Below, piece by piece: positions 1 through 8,818 of a DNA stretch of 60,548 nucleotides. Within the stretch, counting starts at the first letter, position 1, and each line of letters opens with the position of its first letter. The stretch is from the NCBI GenBank assembly GCA_021325475.1, contig JAJPHA010000034.1, positions 1-60,548 on the forward strand, written 5' to 3'. The translations under genes were made by a program, and so were the position numbers. The notes beneath the pieces were generated by a model. It made no database searches. It saw only the letters and a program-made list of their open reading frames with translations, and was not told the origin of the DNA. This DNA comes from Rhodanobacteraceae bacterium. Lineage in GTDB: Bacteria > Pseudomonadota > Gammaproteobacteria > Xanthomonadales > Rhodanobacteraceae.

Positions 1-91
1 GCCCTCAGCCCTCAGCCCTCAGCCCTCAGCCCTCAGCCCTCAGCCCTCAGCCCTCAGCCCTCAGCCCTCAGCCCTCAGCCCTCAGCCCTCA
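1..91. repeat. Heptanucleotide tandem array (GCCCTCA)13
   Basis: Thirteen perfect copies of GCCCTCA run from the first base of the window, so the array probably continues upstream. They are followed by a degenerate copy that ends directly at the cmk start codon. Read in this direction the array has no stop codon in any frame. The same heptamer, or its complement GGGCTGA, recurs at galU, inside eno, at rlmE and after ftsH. Confidence 0.95.
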
Positions 92-100
92 GCCCCAGCC

Positions 101-787
101 ATGACCCGCCGCCCCGTCCCCGTCCTCACCATCGATGGCCCGTCGGGCTCCGGCAAGGGCACGATCAGTCGCCGGGTGGCCGAGGCGCTCGGCTGGCATC
201 TGCTCGATTCGGGGGCGCTCTATCGCGCCGTCGGATTCGCCGCCGGGATGGAGGGGCTGGATCTGTCCGACACCGAGGCGGTCACGCGCTGCGCGCAGAC
301 CACCCGCATCGGCTTCCGCGATCCCAAGGACGGCGGCGAAACGCGCGTGCTGGTCAACGGCCTCGATGCCACCGACGAATTGCGCACGGAAACCTGCGGT
401 GCGGCCGCCTCGGCTATTGCCGCCATTCCCGCGGTGCGCGCGGCCCTGCTCGACAAGCAGCGCAGCTTTCGCAAGGCGCCGGGGCTGGTGGCCGACGGCC
501 GCGACATGGGCACGGTCGTGTTTCCCGACGCCGAGATCAAGGTGTTTTTGACCGCCAGTGCCGAGGAGCGCGCGCGGCGGCGTTATAAGCAGTTGAAAGA
601 AAAGGGGTTGAACGTTACACTTGCCACCCTTTTGCGCGAGATTCAGGCGCGCGACGTGCGCGATGCCGCGCGGACCGTGGCGCCGCTTCGGCCGGCCGCG
701 GACGCGGTGCTGATCGATTCGACCGGCATGCCGATCGAGCAGGTCGTCGCCAAGGTGCTGGAACTGGCGCGGAAGTATCGCCAGTAG
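101..787 (+). CDS. cmk: Cytidylate kinase
   Basis: Phosphorylates CMP and dCMP with ATP in pyrimidine nucleotide salvage; cytosolic. The 228-residue product has the usual family length. It opens with a P-loop (GPSGSGKGT, about residues 13-21), followed by the NMP-binding segment [12 protein letters not shown] and the [14 protein letters not shown] motif typical of Cmk. It precedes rpsA, the classic gammaproteobacterial order. No Shine-Dalgarno sequence is visible: the bases before the ATG are the tail of the heptamer array (CCCCAGCC). Either translation starts without one or it is coupled to an upstream gene outside the window. Family identity is firm; the mode of initiation is inferred. Confidence 0.97.
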   Translation: MTRRPVPVLTIDGPSGSGKGTISRRVAEALGWHLLDSGALYRAVGFAAGMEGLDLSDTEAVTRCAQTTRIGFRDPKDGGETRVLVNGLDATDELRTETCGAAASAIAAIPAVRAALLDKQRSFRKAPGLVADGRDMGTVVFPDAEIKVFLTASAEERARRRYKQLKEKGLNVTLATLLREIQARDVRDAARTVAPLRPAADAVLIDSTGMPIEQVVAKVLELARKYRQ

Positions 788-796
788 GAGGCCGGC

Positions 797-850
797 AATC
801 GGAGATGGAAAAACGGGCGCGCGAGCGCTGTCGATTTCCCATCTCCGATT
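797..850. repeat. Inverted repeat in the cmk-rpsA spacer
   Basis: AATCGGAGATGG at 797-808 is perfectly complemented by CCATCTCCGATT at 839-850, with short A/T extensions and a loop of about 30 bases. Related AATCGGAAATCGG sequence occurs after ftsH near 60380, so this may belong to a dispersed intergenic repeat family rather than being specific to rpsA. Confidence 0.6.
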
Positions 851-873
851 CCCGAATTCCGGGAACGCAAGGT

Positions 874-891
874 CCCGCCGCGTGCGGCGGG
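874..891 (+). other. GC hairpin in the rpsA leader
   Basis: CCCGCCGC and GCGGCGGG form an 8-bp stem with a 2-base spacer about 100 bases before the rpsA start. No T-run follows, so it is not a convincing terminator. It could be leader structure; S1 autoregulates its own mRNA in E. coli, but involvement of this hairpin is speculation. Confidence 0.4.
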
Positions 892-989
892 GAACAGCAA
901 CGGCGCCGTCGAGGCGCCATCAACGGGCGGGTCGAATTCCAGCAAAGACAGGGGCTTGGAAAACGATCTTGAGATCCATTGGAACCAAC

Positions 990-2660
990 ATGACCGAAAG
1001 TTTTGCCGAACTGTTTGAAAAGAGCCAGACGTTGAACAAGCTCAAGCCGGGCACGATCGTCTCCGGCATCGTCGTCGAGATCCGCAACGACGTCGTCGTG
1101 GTCAACGCCGGGCTCAAGTCCGAGGGCATCGTGCCGATCGAGCAATTCCGCAACGAAGCGGGCGAGCTCGAAGTCAAGCTCGGCGACGAGGTGAAGGTGG
1201 CGCTCGACGCCATCGAGGACGGATTCGGCGAAACCCGTCTGTCGCGCGAGAAGGCCAAGCGCTCGCTGGTGTGGGACGAACTGGAGAACGCGCAGCAGAC
1301 CAACGCCACCGTGACCGGCCGCATTTCCGGCAAGGTCAAGGGCGGCTTCACCGTCGACATCAAGGACGTGCGCGCATTCCTGCCGGGCTCGCTGGTCGAC
1401 GTGCGGCCGGTGCGCGATCCGGGCTATCTGGAAGGCAAGGAGCTCGAGTTCAAGATCATCAAACTCGACCGCAAGCGCAACAACGTGGTGGTCAGCCGCC
1501 GCGCCGTGGTCGAGAGCGAGCATTCCGAGGAGCGCGAACAGCTCCTGGCGCGCCTGCAGGAAGGCGCGGTGGTCAAGGGCGTGGTCAAGAACCTGACCGA
1601 CTACGGCGCATTCGTCGACCTCGGTGGCATCGACGGCCTGCTGCACATCACCGACATGGCGTGGAAGCGCGTCCGTCATCCGTCCGAGGTGGTCAACGTC
1701 GGCGACGAGCTCGAGGTGCGCGTGCTGCGCTTCGACCGCGAGCGCAATCGCGTGTCGCTGGGCCTGAAGCAGCTCGGCGAGGATCCGTGGGTCGCCATCG
1801 CGCGGCGCTATCCGACCGGCACGCGCCTGTTCGGCAAGGTCTCCAACGTCACCGATTACGGCTGCTTCGTCGAGCTCGAGCCCGGCGTGGAAGGCCTGGT
1901 GCACGTCTCGGAGATGGACTGGACCAACAAGAACGTGAACCCCGCCAAGATCGTCCAGGTTGGCGACGAGGTGGAGGTGATGGTGCTCGACGTCGACGAG
2001 GAGCGTCGCCGCATCTCGCTCGGCATCAAGCAGACCCAGGCCAATCCGTGGGAGACCTTCGCCGCCATGCACAAGAAGGGCGACCGGGTCAGCGGCCAGA
2101 TCAAGTCGATCACCGATTTCGGCATCTTCGTCGGCCTCGAGGGCGGCATCGACGGCCTCGTGCATCTGTCGGACATCTCCTGGCAGAGCAGCGGCGAGGA
2201 CCTGGTGCGCCAGTTCAAGAAGGGCGACACGGTCGAGGCGGTCGTGCTCGCGGTCGATCCGGAGCGCGAGCGCATCTCGCTCGGCATCAAGCAGCTCGAG
2301 CAGGATCCGTTCGGCCAGTACATGGCGGCGCATCCGCGCGGCAGCATCGTCAGCGGCCGGGTCAAGGAGGTCGATGCCCGGGGTGCGACCATCGAGCTCG
2401 CCGAAGGCGTGGAGGGCTACCTGCGCGCCAACGACATCGCCAAGGAGCGCATCGACGATGCCACCCAGCATCTGAAGGTCGGCGACAAGGTCGAGGCCAA
2501 GTTCATCGGCATGGATCGCAAGGGCCGTGTGCTGCAACTCTCGATCCGCGCCAAGGACGAGGACGAGATGCAGCAGGCGCTGGAGGAATACCAGTCCAGC
2601 GCCGGCGGCACCACCAAGCTCGGCGCCTTGCTCAAGGAGCAGATGAACAAGTCCGAGTGA
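990..2660 (+). CDS. rpsA: 30S ribosomal protein S1
   Basis: Binds mRNA on the small ribosomal subunit and helps initiate translation of structured or weak-SD messages. The 556-residue product (E. coli S1 has 557) contains six successive S1 RNA-binding folds, visible as repeated segments such as [21 protein letters not shown] and [21 protein letters not shown]. The ATG at 990 is chosen because it gives the conserved start [12 protein letters not shown]; the frame stays open further upstream. As in E. coli, there is no strong SD before it. A stem-loop follows the stop. It lies between cmk and ihfB. Confidence 0.98.
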   Translation: MTESFAELFEKSQTLNKLKPGTIVSGIVVEIRNDVVVVNAGLKSEGIVPIEQFRNEAGELEVKLGDEVKVALDAIEDGFGETRLSREKAKRSLVWDELENAQQTNATVTGRISGKVKGGFTVDIKDVRAFLPGSLVDVRPVRDPGYLEGKELEFKIIKLDRKRNNVVVSRRAVVESEHSEEREQLLARLQEGAVVKGVVKNLTDYGAFVDLGGIDGLLHITDMAWKRVRHPSEVVNVGDELEVRVLRFDRERNRVSLGLKQLGEDPWVAIARRYPTGTRLFGKVSNVTDYGCFVELEPGVEGLVHVSEMDWTNKNVNPAKIVQVGDEVEVMVLDVDEERRRISLGIKQTQANPWETFAAMHKKGDRVSGQIKSITDFGIFVGLEGGIDGLVHLSDISWQSSGEDLVRQFKKGDTVEAVVLAVDPERERISLGIKQLEQDPFGQYMAAHPRGSIVSGRVKEVDARGATIELAEGVEGYLRANDIAKERIDDATQHLKVGDKVEAKFIGMDRKGRVLQLSIRAKDEDEMQQALEEYQSSAGGTTKLGALLKEQMNKSE

Positions 2661-2668
2661 ACGAGGCT

Positions 2669-2697
2669 CCGGCTGCGCCCGCTCGCGGCGCAGCCGG
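2669..2697 (+). terminator. Hairpin after rpsA
   Basis: CCGGCTGCGCC (2669-2679) pairs perfectly with GGCGCAGCCGG (2687-2697) over a 7-base loop, starting 8 bases after the rpsA stop. The downstream sequence is not T-rich, so it may act as an attenuator or mRNA-stabilising hairpin rather than a full intrinsic terminator. Confidence 0.55.
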
Positions 2698-2762
2698 TTC
2701 ACCCGGCCGGCGGAGTCGCGGCATCCGGTGACGCCGTCCCGCGGCTCAGAAGGCAAGGTCCG

Positions 2763-2768
2763 TACAAT
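2763..2768 (+). promoter_or_regulatory. Possible -10 element before ihfB
   Basis: TACAAT within GTACAAT lies about 140 bases before the ihfB start in the rpsA-ihfB spacer. The same GTACAAT occurs before pyrG and surE. No good -35 box is present at the usual spacing, so this is tentative. Confidence 0.3.
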
Positions 2769-2907
2769 CCGCCATGTCGTCCACTCCGTGCAGGTTTCCG
2801 CTCCGGCTGCAGCGTCCAGGGTTCTGGTCGCGCGTCGGGCGCGCGCCGTCGGCGGCCGTGGCGAACGGTGCGGAATCCGCCGGACCGGCAATGGGGGAAG
2901 CTGCGCC

Positions 2908-3207
2908 ATGACCAAATCGGAGCTGATCGAAGCCCTGGCCCTGCGCCAGAACCACCTCGCCTTCAGCGACGTGGAACTGTCGGTCAAGAGCCTGGTCGAG
3001 CAGATGAGCCAGGCGCTGGCCAACGGCGAGCGCATCGAGATCCGCGGCTTCGGCAGTTTTTCGCTGCACTACCGGCCGCCGCGCATGGGCCGCAATCCCA
3101 AGACCGGCACGGCGGTGGCATTGCCCGGCAAGCATGTGCCGCATTTCAAACCCGGCAAGGAACTGCGCGAGCGCGTGAACGGAGCGATGCAGCGCGCTTC
3201 CGGGTAA
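2908..3207 (+). CDS. ihfB: Integration host factor beta subunit
   Basis: DNA-bending nucleoid protein that pairs with IHF alpha. The 99-residue product has the DNABII signature, including [20 protein letters not shown] with the beta-arm proline region, and ends in the [13 protein letters not shown] segment. The ATG at 2908 is preceded by GGGGGAAG at a spacing of about 7 and yields the conserved [10 protein letters not shown] start. An in-frame extension upstream (from about 2728) is open but unlike the family. It sits downstream of rpsA, as in most gammaproteobacteria. Confidence 0.97.
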   Translation: MTKSELIEALALRQNHLAFSDVELSVKSLVEQMSQALANGERIEIRGFGSFSLHYRPPRMGRNPKTGTAVALPGKHVPHFKPGKELRERVNGAMQRASG

Positions 3208-3262
3208 GGCCGTCGACAGGCTCCGCGGCCGGTGCGCCGCACGTCGAATGGATGACTGACGC

Positions 3263-3526
3263 ATGCGTTTGGGTTTGATCCTGCTGCTGCTCCTGTTCGC
3301 GGTCGCCGGCGCCGTGTTCGGCGCGCTCAACGGCGAGCACGTCGCGTTCGATTTCTACTTCGCCAGCGTGCAGTGGCCGAAGGGCGCGGCGCTGCTCGTC
3401 GCGCTCACGCTCGGCTGGCTCTGCGGCGGATTGCTGGTGTACGGCGCGCTGGTGCTGCGTCTGCGGCGGCGCGTGCGCGCGCTGACGCGCGAACTCGCGC
3501 GCCGCGGCAGCGCGGACCAGCCATGA
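3263..3526 (+). CDS. lapA: LapA family inner-membrane protein
   Basis: Small inner-membrane protein of the LPS-assembly control module (E. coli LapA/YciS). The 87-residue product has two hydrophobic helices (about residues 2-21 and 41-65) separated by NGEHVAFDFYFASVQWPKG and followed by a basic tail (RLRRRVRALTREL). The stop codon overlaps the lapB start in an ATGA arrangement, implying translational coupling. LapA and LapB act with FtsH on LpxC turnover in E. coli; ftsH is also in this window. Confidence 0.9.
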   Translation: MRLGLILLLLLFAVAGAVFGALNGEHVAFDFYFASVQWPKGAALLVALTLGWLCGGLLVYGALVLRLRRRVRALTRELARRGSADQP

Positions 3527-4710
3527 CCGCGCTGCCGCCGCTGTTCCTGCCGGCGCTGGCCCTGCTGCTGCCGCTGGCCGCCTTGTCCGGCTGGTATGTC
3601 GGCCGACGCAGCAGCGAACGTTCGCGCCGGGTCGGCGTGAGCGAACTGTCGTCGAGCTACTTCCGCGGCCTGAATTACCTGCTGAACGAGCAGCCGGACA
3701 AGGCCATCGAGGTGTTCCTCAAGCTCGCCGAGTTCAACCGCGACACGGTGGAGACCCACCTCGCGCTCGGCAACCTGTTCCGCCGCCGCGGCGAGGTCGA
3801 TCGCGCCATCCGCGTGCATCAACATTTGATCGCGCGGCCGAACCTGAGCAACGACGAGAAGACCGTCGCCCTGCTCGAACTCGGCGAGGACTACATGCGC
3901 GCGGGGCTGCTCGATCGCGCCGAGACGCTGTTCACCGACCTCGTCGCCATGGACGCGCACGTGCCGTCCGCGCTGCGGCATCTGATCAGCATCTACCAGC
4001 ACGAGAAGGACTGGGACAAGGCCATCGACCACGCCCGCCGGCTGGAGCGCATCACCGGCGAATCGGAGGGGCCGATCATCGCGCAGTTCTACTGCGAACT
4101 CGCCGAACAGGCGCGGGCGGCGAAGAATTTCGCGGCGGCGCAGAGCTATCTCGATCACGCCTTCGAGAGCCAGCCCGAGTGCGTGCGCGCGCACATCATC
4201 CTCGGCCATCTCGAGGCGCAGCAAGGCCGGCTCGAGGCTGCGGCGCAGGCGTTCGAGCGCGTGGCGACGCTGGACGTCGACTACGTTCCGGAAATCCTGC
4301 CGCCGCTGCTCGATTGCTACGCGCGGCTGCAGCAGATGCAGCGCGCCGAGCGCTTCCTGGTCGACATCATCGAGCGCTCGCAGGGCGTCACGCCGGTCAT
4401 CGCCCTGGCGAAGCTCTACGCCAGCACGCGCGGCGAGGCCGCGGCGATCGAATTCATGACCCGCCAACTGCGCCAGCGGCCCTCGGTGCGCGGCCTGATG
4501 AGCCTGATCGACGCCAGCCTCGACAAGGCGCGCGACGAAGCGCGCGAGAACCTGCTGATCCTGCAGGATCTGACGCGCAAGCTGATCGAGGGGCAGGCGA
4601 TGTATCGCTGCAACAAGTGCGGTTTCGGCGCCAAGGCGCATCACTGGCAGTGTCCGAGCTGCAAGACCTGGGGCTCGGTGCGGCCGATCCACGGCGTCGC
4701 CGGCGAATGA
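3523..4710 (+). CDS. lapB: Lipopolysaccharide assembly protein LapB
   Basis: TPR protein anchored in the inner membrane that promotes FtsH-dependent LpxC degradation and coordinates LPS assembly. The 395 residues comprise an N-terminal hydrophobic anchor (about 5-22), several TPR repeats, and a C-terminal rubredoxin-like metal knuckle with paired CxxC motifs (CNKCGFG and CPSCKTWG). The start at 3523 overlaps the lapA stop by 4 bases. E. coli LapB is 389 residues, so the length fits. The zinc/iron-binding role of the cysteines is family knowledge. Confidence 0.96.
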   Translation: MTALPPLFLPALALLLPLAALSGWYVGRRSSERSRRVGVSELSSSYFRGLNYLLNEQPDKAIEVFLKLAEFNRDTVETHLALGNLFRRRGEVDRAIRVHQHLIARPNLSNDEKTVALLELGEDYMRAGLLDRAETLFTDLVAMDAHVPSALRHLISIYQHEKDWDKAIDHARRLERITGESEGPIIAQFYCELAEQARAAKNFAAAQSYLDHAFESQPECVRAHIILGHLEAQQGRLEAAAQAFERVATLDVDYVPEILPPLLDCYARLQQMQRAERFLVDIIERSQGVTPVIALAKLYASTRGEAAAIEFMTRQLRQRPSVRGLMSLIDASLDKARDEARENLLILQDLTRKLIEGQAMYRCNKCGFGAKAHHWQCPSCKTWGSVRPIHGVAGE

Positions 4711-4824
4711 CGCGCGGGACGCCGGCACCGCGACAATCCTCATTTCGCCTGCCGCCGTGTACACTGCGGTCCGCGCTGCCGGCGACGCGGCGGCGCGGTT
4801 TCGTTGGCGAGCAGAGGCAATGGC

Positions 4825-5901
4825 GTGAATCCGCTTTCCGATCGGGCACTGTGGGCATGGCTCGCGGCGAGCTTCCTGCTTGCGTTCGTGCTGTGCGCGC
4901 TGGCGCTGCGCTATGCGCGGCGCCGCAATCTGCTCGATGAGCCGGGACGGCGGCGTTCACACACCACGCCCACCCCGCGCGGCGGCGGCATCGGTATCGT
5001 CGTCAGCGTGCTGGCGGGTCTGGTCGCCCTCGCGTATCTGGCACCGGCGACGGCCTTGCCGCTGCGGCTGATCGCCGCGCTCGGCCTGGTCGCGGCGATC
5101 GGCTGGATCGACGATCACCGGCCGTTGTCGGCGCTCACGCGGCTGCTGGTGCAGACCGTCGCCGTCGGCATCTGGCTGTGGCCGTTGCTTGTGCGGGTCG
5201 CGCACGGCGGCGACGCGGCGGCGCACGGCGTGCTGGAATCGACCGGTGTCGCGGTGCTGCTCGTGTTCGTTTGCCTGTGGTCGATCAATCTGCACAACTT
5301 CATGGACGGCATCGACGGCTTGCTCGCGCTGCAGGCGATCTTCGTGTTCGGCGTGCTCGCCGCGCTGTGTTTCCACGCCGGACGCGCGCCGCACGGTGTG
5401 GCGATCGCGCTGTGGGCGGCGGCGACGGCCGGCTTCGTGCCGTACAACTTTCCGCGCGCGCGCCTGTTCATGGGCGATGTCGGCAGCGGCGCGATCGGTC
5501 TGCTGATCGCGGTCGCGGCGATCTGGGACTACGGCGCGGAAGCGAACGCCGCGAGCGCGCTGATCGCGGTCTCGGCGTTTCTCACCGACGCCACCGCCAC
5601 GCTGGTTTCGCGCGTGCTGCGCGGACGCCGCTGGTACCGGGCGCATCGCGAGCACCTGTACCAGTGGCTGGCGCGCAGCGGCCTGTCGCACGCAGGCGTC
5701 GCGGCGTGGTACCTGGCCTGGAATCTGCTCGTGGCGTTGCCGCTGATCCTGTGGCTGAGGTACCGAGCCGGCAGTGCGCCGTCGGCGCTGCCGGCCGCCG
5801 TCACCGTCGGGCTCTACCTCGCCGCAGGGATCGTGTGGATCGGTGGAAAACGCTGGTGTCTGTCCCGGGTCCGCAACCGTCGCACGCCCGTCCATGCGTA
5901 G
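4825..5901 (+). CDS. Undecaprenyl-phosphate sugar-1-phosphate transferase, WecA/WbpL type
   Basis: Polytopic inner-membrane enzyme that would transfer a HexNAc-1-phosphate from a UDP-sugar to undecaprenyl phosphate, starting an O-antigen or similar glycan. The 358 residues show about ten hydrophobic helices, the family motif LHNFMDGIDGL and the RLFMGDVGSG aspartate motif. The GTG at 4825 is preferred because AGAGG lies 8 bases upstream; a TTG at 4804 is also in frame. The end overlaps the next gene by 8 bases. With the WbpM-like enzyme and GalU it forms a surface-sugar cluster. The precise sugar cannot be read from the sequence. Confidence 0.88.
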   Translation: MNPLSDRALWAWLAASFLLAFVLCALALRYARRRNLLDEPGRRRSHTTPTPRGGGIGIVVSVLAGLVALAYLAPATALPLRLIAALGLVAAIGWIDDHRPLSALTRLLVQTVAVGIWLWPLLVRVAHGGDAAAHGVLESTGVAVLLVFVCLWSINLHNFMDGIDGLLALQAIFVFGVLAALCFHAGRAPHGVAIALWAAATAGFVPYNFPRARLFMGDVGSGAIGLLIAVAAIWDYGAEANAASALIAVSAFLTDATATLVSRVLRGRRWYRAHREHLYQWLARSGLSHAGVAAWYLAWNLLVALPLILWLRYRAGSAPSALPAAVTVGLYLAAGIVWIGGKRWCLSRVRNRRTPVHA

Positions 5902-7777
5902 CCTGATCGCCGCCATCCACCCGCGTCTCGCCGTCGTCGTGCACGACCTGGCGATGGTCTGGGTCGCCTGGACCGCGGCCAACTGGCTGCGCTACAGCCT
6001 CGAACCGAATCCGCCGATCTTGACCTGGTGGACGCCGGAGACGGCGATCATCGTCGTCGCGCAGGGCGTGATCCTGTGGTGGACCGGTCTGTACAAGGGC
6101 CTGTGGCGCTTCGCCAGCCTGCCGGATCTGTGGAACATCGTGCGCGCCGCCGCGCTCGGCACGGTCGCCATCGCCGTGGCGCTGTTCCTGTACAACCGCC
6201 TGACCACCGTGCCGCGTGCGGTGCTGGTGGCGTATCCGCTGCTGCTGATGGTCGCGCTCGGCGCGCCGCGCCTGGCCTATCGCTACTGGAAGGACAGCCG
6301 CTTCGATCTGCTGCGCAGCGTGCCGGCGCGGCGCGTGCTGGTGCTCGGCGCCGGCCGCGCCGGCGAGACGCTGCTACGCGAACTGGCGCGTGAGGACCGC
6401 TATCGGCCGGTCGGGCTGCTCGACGACGATCCGGCGCTGCGCGGCGCCAAGGTGCACGGCGTGCCGGTGCTCGGACCGCTGGAACGGCTGCCGGAACTGG
6501 CGCGCGAAGTCGCGGCCGAGATGCTGCTGATCGCGATGCCTTCGGCGACCAGCGCGCAGATGCGTCGCGTGGTGGAATTGTGCGAGCAGACCGGCGTGCC
6601 GTTCCGCACCGTGCCGCGCCTGCAGGACGTGGTCGCCGGCCGGATGGGGTTCACCGATCTCAAGGAAGTGGCGATCGAGGATCTGCTCGGCCGCGATCCG
6701 GTGCAGCTCGACTGGACCGCGATCCGCACTGGTCTCGCCGGCCAGCGCGTGCTGGTCACCGGCGGCGGCGGCTCGATCGGCGCGGAACTGTGCCGGCAGG
6801 TGGCGCGGCTCGGCGTCGAGGCGCTGACGGTGCTCGAGCTGTCCGAATACAATTTGTATAAAATTGAACAGGAACTGCGGCGCGAATTCCCCGAGTTGCT
6901 GATCGAGGCCGTGCTCGGCGATTGCGGCGATCCGGCGGTGTGCGAGCGCGTGTTCGCGCGCACCCGGCCGCAGGTGGTGTTCCACGCCGCGGCCTACAAG
7001 CACGTGCCGCTGCTGCAAGGACAGTTGCGCGAGGCGTTCCGCAACAACGTGCTCGGCACGCGCGTCGTCGCCGAGGCGGCCGATCGCCACGGCGTCGGCA
7101 GCTTCGTCCTGATCTCCACCGACAAGGCGGTCAATCCGACCAGCGTGATGGGCGCATGCAAGCGCGTCGCCGAGATCTTCTGCCAGAATTTCGCCGCGCG
7201 CTCGGCCACCCGCTTCATCACCGTGCGGTTCGGCAACGTGCTCGACTCGGCCGGCTCGGTGGTGCCGCTGTTCCGCGCGCAGATCCGCGCCGGCGGGCCG
7301 GTGACCGTGACCCACCCGGAGATCACGCGCTATTTCATGACCATTCCCGAGGCCTGCCAATTGATCCTGCAGGCGGCGGTGCTCGGCCGCGGCGGCGAGA
7401 TCTTCGCGCTCGACATGGGCGAGCCGGTCAAGATCCAGTACCTCGCCGAGCAGATGATCCGCCTCGCCAACAAGGTGCCGGGGCGCGACATCGCCATCGT
7501 CTACACCGGCCTGCGTCCGGGCGAGAAGCTGTTCGAGGAACTGTTCCACGCCCAGGAACGCTACCAGGCGACCGCGCACGCGAAGATCTTTCTGGCACAG
7601 CCGCGCAGCATGTCATGGGACCTGCTGCACGCGCAGATGCGCCAGGCGGAACAGGCGGTGCGCGACTACGACGAGGATGCCCTGCGCCGTTGTCTCGCCG
7701 GTCTGCTGCCGGAATTCGCCGAACGCGGCGGCGGCGAACAGGCCGAGGTCGTGCCGATCCTGCGTTCGCAGGCGTGA
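5894..7777 (+). CDS. Membrane-bound nucleotide-sugar 4,6-dehydratase, WbpM/CapD family
   Basis: Likely converts UDP-GlcNAc to a 4-keto-6-deoxy sugar for O-antigen or capsule. The 627 residues contain N-terminal transmembrane helices (within about 1-115), a first Rossmann-like domain (VLVLGAGRAGETLLREL) and a C-terminal SDR domain with GGGGSIGAELCRQ for NAD. The catalytic segment TDKAVNPTSVMGACK has Met at the usual Tyr position of the SDR triad, as is normal for WbpM-type large dehydratases. The ATG at 5894 overlaps the previous gene by 8 bases. A short AT-rich codon cluster lies near 6850. Confidence 0.9.
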   Translation: MRSLIAAIHPRLAVVVHDLAMVWVAWTAANWLRYSLEPNPPILTWWTPETAIIVVAQGVILWWTGLYKGLWRFASLPDLWNIVRAAALGTVAIAVALFLYNRLTTVPRAVLVAYPLLLMVALGAPRLAYRYWKDSRFDLLRSVPARRVLVLGAGRAGETLLRELAREDRYRPVGLLDDDPALRGAKVHGVPVLGPLERLPELAREVAAEMLLIAMPSATSAQMRRVVELCEQTGVPFRTVPRLQDVVAGRMGFTDLKEVAIEDLLGRDPVQLDWTAIRTGLAGQRVLVTGGGGSIGAELCRQVARLGVEALTVLELSEYNLYKIEQELRREFPELLIEAVLGDCGDPAVCERVFARTRPQVVFHAAAYKHVPLLQGQLREAFRNNVLGTRVVAEAADRHGVGSFVLISTDKAVNPTSVMGACKRVAEIFCQNFAARSATRFITVRFGNVLDSAGSVVPLFRAQIRAGGPVTVTHPEITRYFMTIPEACQLILQAAVLGRGGEIFALDMGEPVKIQYLAEQMIRLANKVPGRDIAIVYTGLRPGEKLFEELFHAQERYQATAHAKIFLAQPRSMSWDLLHAQMRQAEQAVRDYDEDALRRCLAGLLPEFAERGGGEQAEVVPILRSQA

Positions 7778-7859
7778 GGCGAGGCGTGGGGTCCGCGACC
7801 GCGGCGAGCGAGCGCCGGATGCGTCGAACCGTTCTTGTTTTTCTCGATCGGGAGTCGTG

Positions 7860-8732
7860 ATGAGTCAAGCGTTGCGCAAGGTGGTGTTCCCCGTGGCCGG
7901 CCTCGGTACCCGTTTCCTGCCGGCGAGCAAGGTGGTGGCGAAGGAAATGCTGCCGGTGCTCGACAAACCGCTGATCCAGTACGCGGTGGACGAGGCGGTG
8001 GAGGCGGGCGCCGACACGCTGGTGTTCGTCACCAACCGCTACAAGCACGCCATCGCCGACTACTTCGACACCGCCTTCGAGCTCGAACACAAACTCGAGC
8101 GCGCCGGCAAGCGTGACCTGCTGGCGGCGGTACGCGGCGTACTGCCCGCGCACGTGCGCTGCGTGTTCGTCACCCAGGCCGAGGCGCTCGGCCTCGGTCA
8201 TGCCGTGCTGTGCGCCAAACCGGTGATCGGCGACGAGCCGTTCGGCGTGATCCTGCCGGACGATCTGATCTGGAACCGCGGCAAGGGCGCGCTGCGCCAG
8301 ATGGCGGAATTCGCGGCGGCGGAGAATGCCGCGGCGATCGCGGTCGAGGAGGTGCCGCGCAGCGACACCCACAAGTACGGCATCGTCGACGCGGCCGCGA
8401 TCGATCAACGCGCCGGCGTGATCCGCCACGTCGTCGAGAAGCCGAAGCCGGAGGAGGCGCCGTCGAATCTGGCGATCGTCGGCCGCTACGTGCTGCCGGG
8501 GCGCATCTTCGGCCTGCTCGAACAAACCCGGCCCGGCGCCGGCGGCGAAATCCAGCTCACCGACGGCATCGCCGCGCTGCTGGCCGAGCAAAAGGTATAC
8601 GCCTACCGCTTCGAAGGCACGCGTTTCGATTGCGGCAGCAAACCGGGTCTGGTCAAGGCGACGTTGCATTTCGCGCTGCAGGATCCGGCGCTGGCGCAGG
8701 TGGTGCGCGAAGTTGTCGCGGGGGAGGGCTGA
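7860..8732 (+). CDS. galU: UTP-glucose-1-phosphate uridylyltransferase
   Basis: Makes UDP-glucose from UTP and glucose-1-phosphate for LPS, exopolysaccharide and osmoprotective glucans. The 290 residues start KVVFPVAGLGTRFLPASKVVAKEM, which carries the nucleotidyltransferase signature. Catalytic-region motifs ILPDD and KPKPEEAPSN and the distal FEGTRFDCGSKPG are present. The ATG at 7860 follows GGGAG; a GTG directly before it is in frame. The stop codon TGA and the last residues (GEG) are supplied by a GGGCTGA heptamer array, so the native 3' end has been replaced. Confidence 0.96.
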   Translation: MSQALRKVVFPVAGLGTRFLPASKVVAKEMLPVLDKPLIQYAVDEAVEAGADTLVFVTNRYKHAIADYFDTAFELEHKLERAGKRDLLAAVRGVLPAHVRCVFVTQAEALGLGHAVLCAKPVIGDEPFGVILPDDLIWNRGKGALRQMAEFAAAENAAAIAVEEVPRSDTHKYGIVDAAAIDQRAGVIRHVVEKPKPEEAPSNLAIVGRYVLPGRIFGLLEQTRPGAGGEIQLTDGIAALLAEQKVYAYRFEGTRFDCGSKPGLVKATLHFALQDPALAQVVREVVAGEG

Positions 8733-8815
8733 GGGCCGAGGGCTGAGGGCTGTAAAGCTTTTTCCACTCCCCACTCTCTACTACCCACTCCCGCTTTCCT
8801 CAGCCCCCAGCCAAA
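8726..8815. repeat. Composite heptamer element between galU and the PLP enzyme gene
   Basis: Four GGGCTGA-type heptamers (8726-8753) are followed by AAAGCTTTTT, then CCACTCC/CCCACTC units to about 8793, then CCTCAGCCCCCAGCC up to 8812, just before the next start codon. The order GGGCTGA array, short AGCT linker, CACTCCC tract is repeated after ftsH at 60417-60548. The first unit contains the galU stop codon. Confidence 0.85.
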
Positions 8816-8818
8816 ACC

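Noticed and set aside
1-91. The heptamer array as a CRISPR or as part of a coding repeat protein
   Set aside because: The units are 7 bases with no spacers, unlike CRISPR. No gene start is visible upstream within the window, and copies elsewhere are intergenic.
882-989. An N-terminal extension of ribosomal protein S1
   Set aside because: The extension has no counterpart in the family, lies in a spacer with hairpins, and the ATG at 990 gives the conserved start and expected length.
5894-7777. Loss of the catalytic Tyr in the WbpM-like enzyme as an inactivating change
   Set aside because: Met at this position is the normal state of the large membrane WbpM-type dehydratases.
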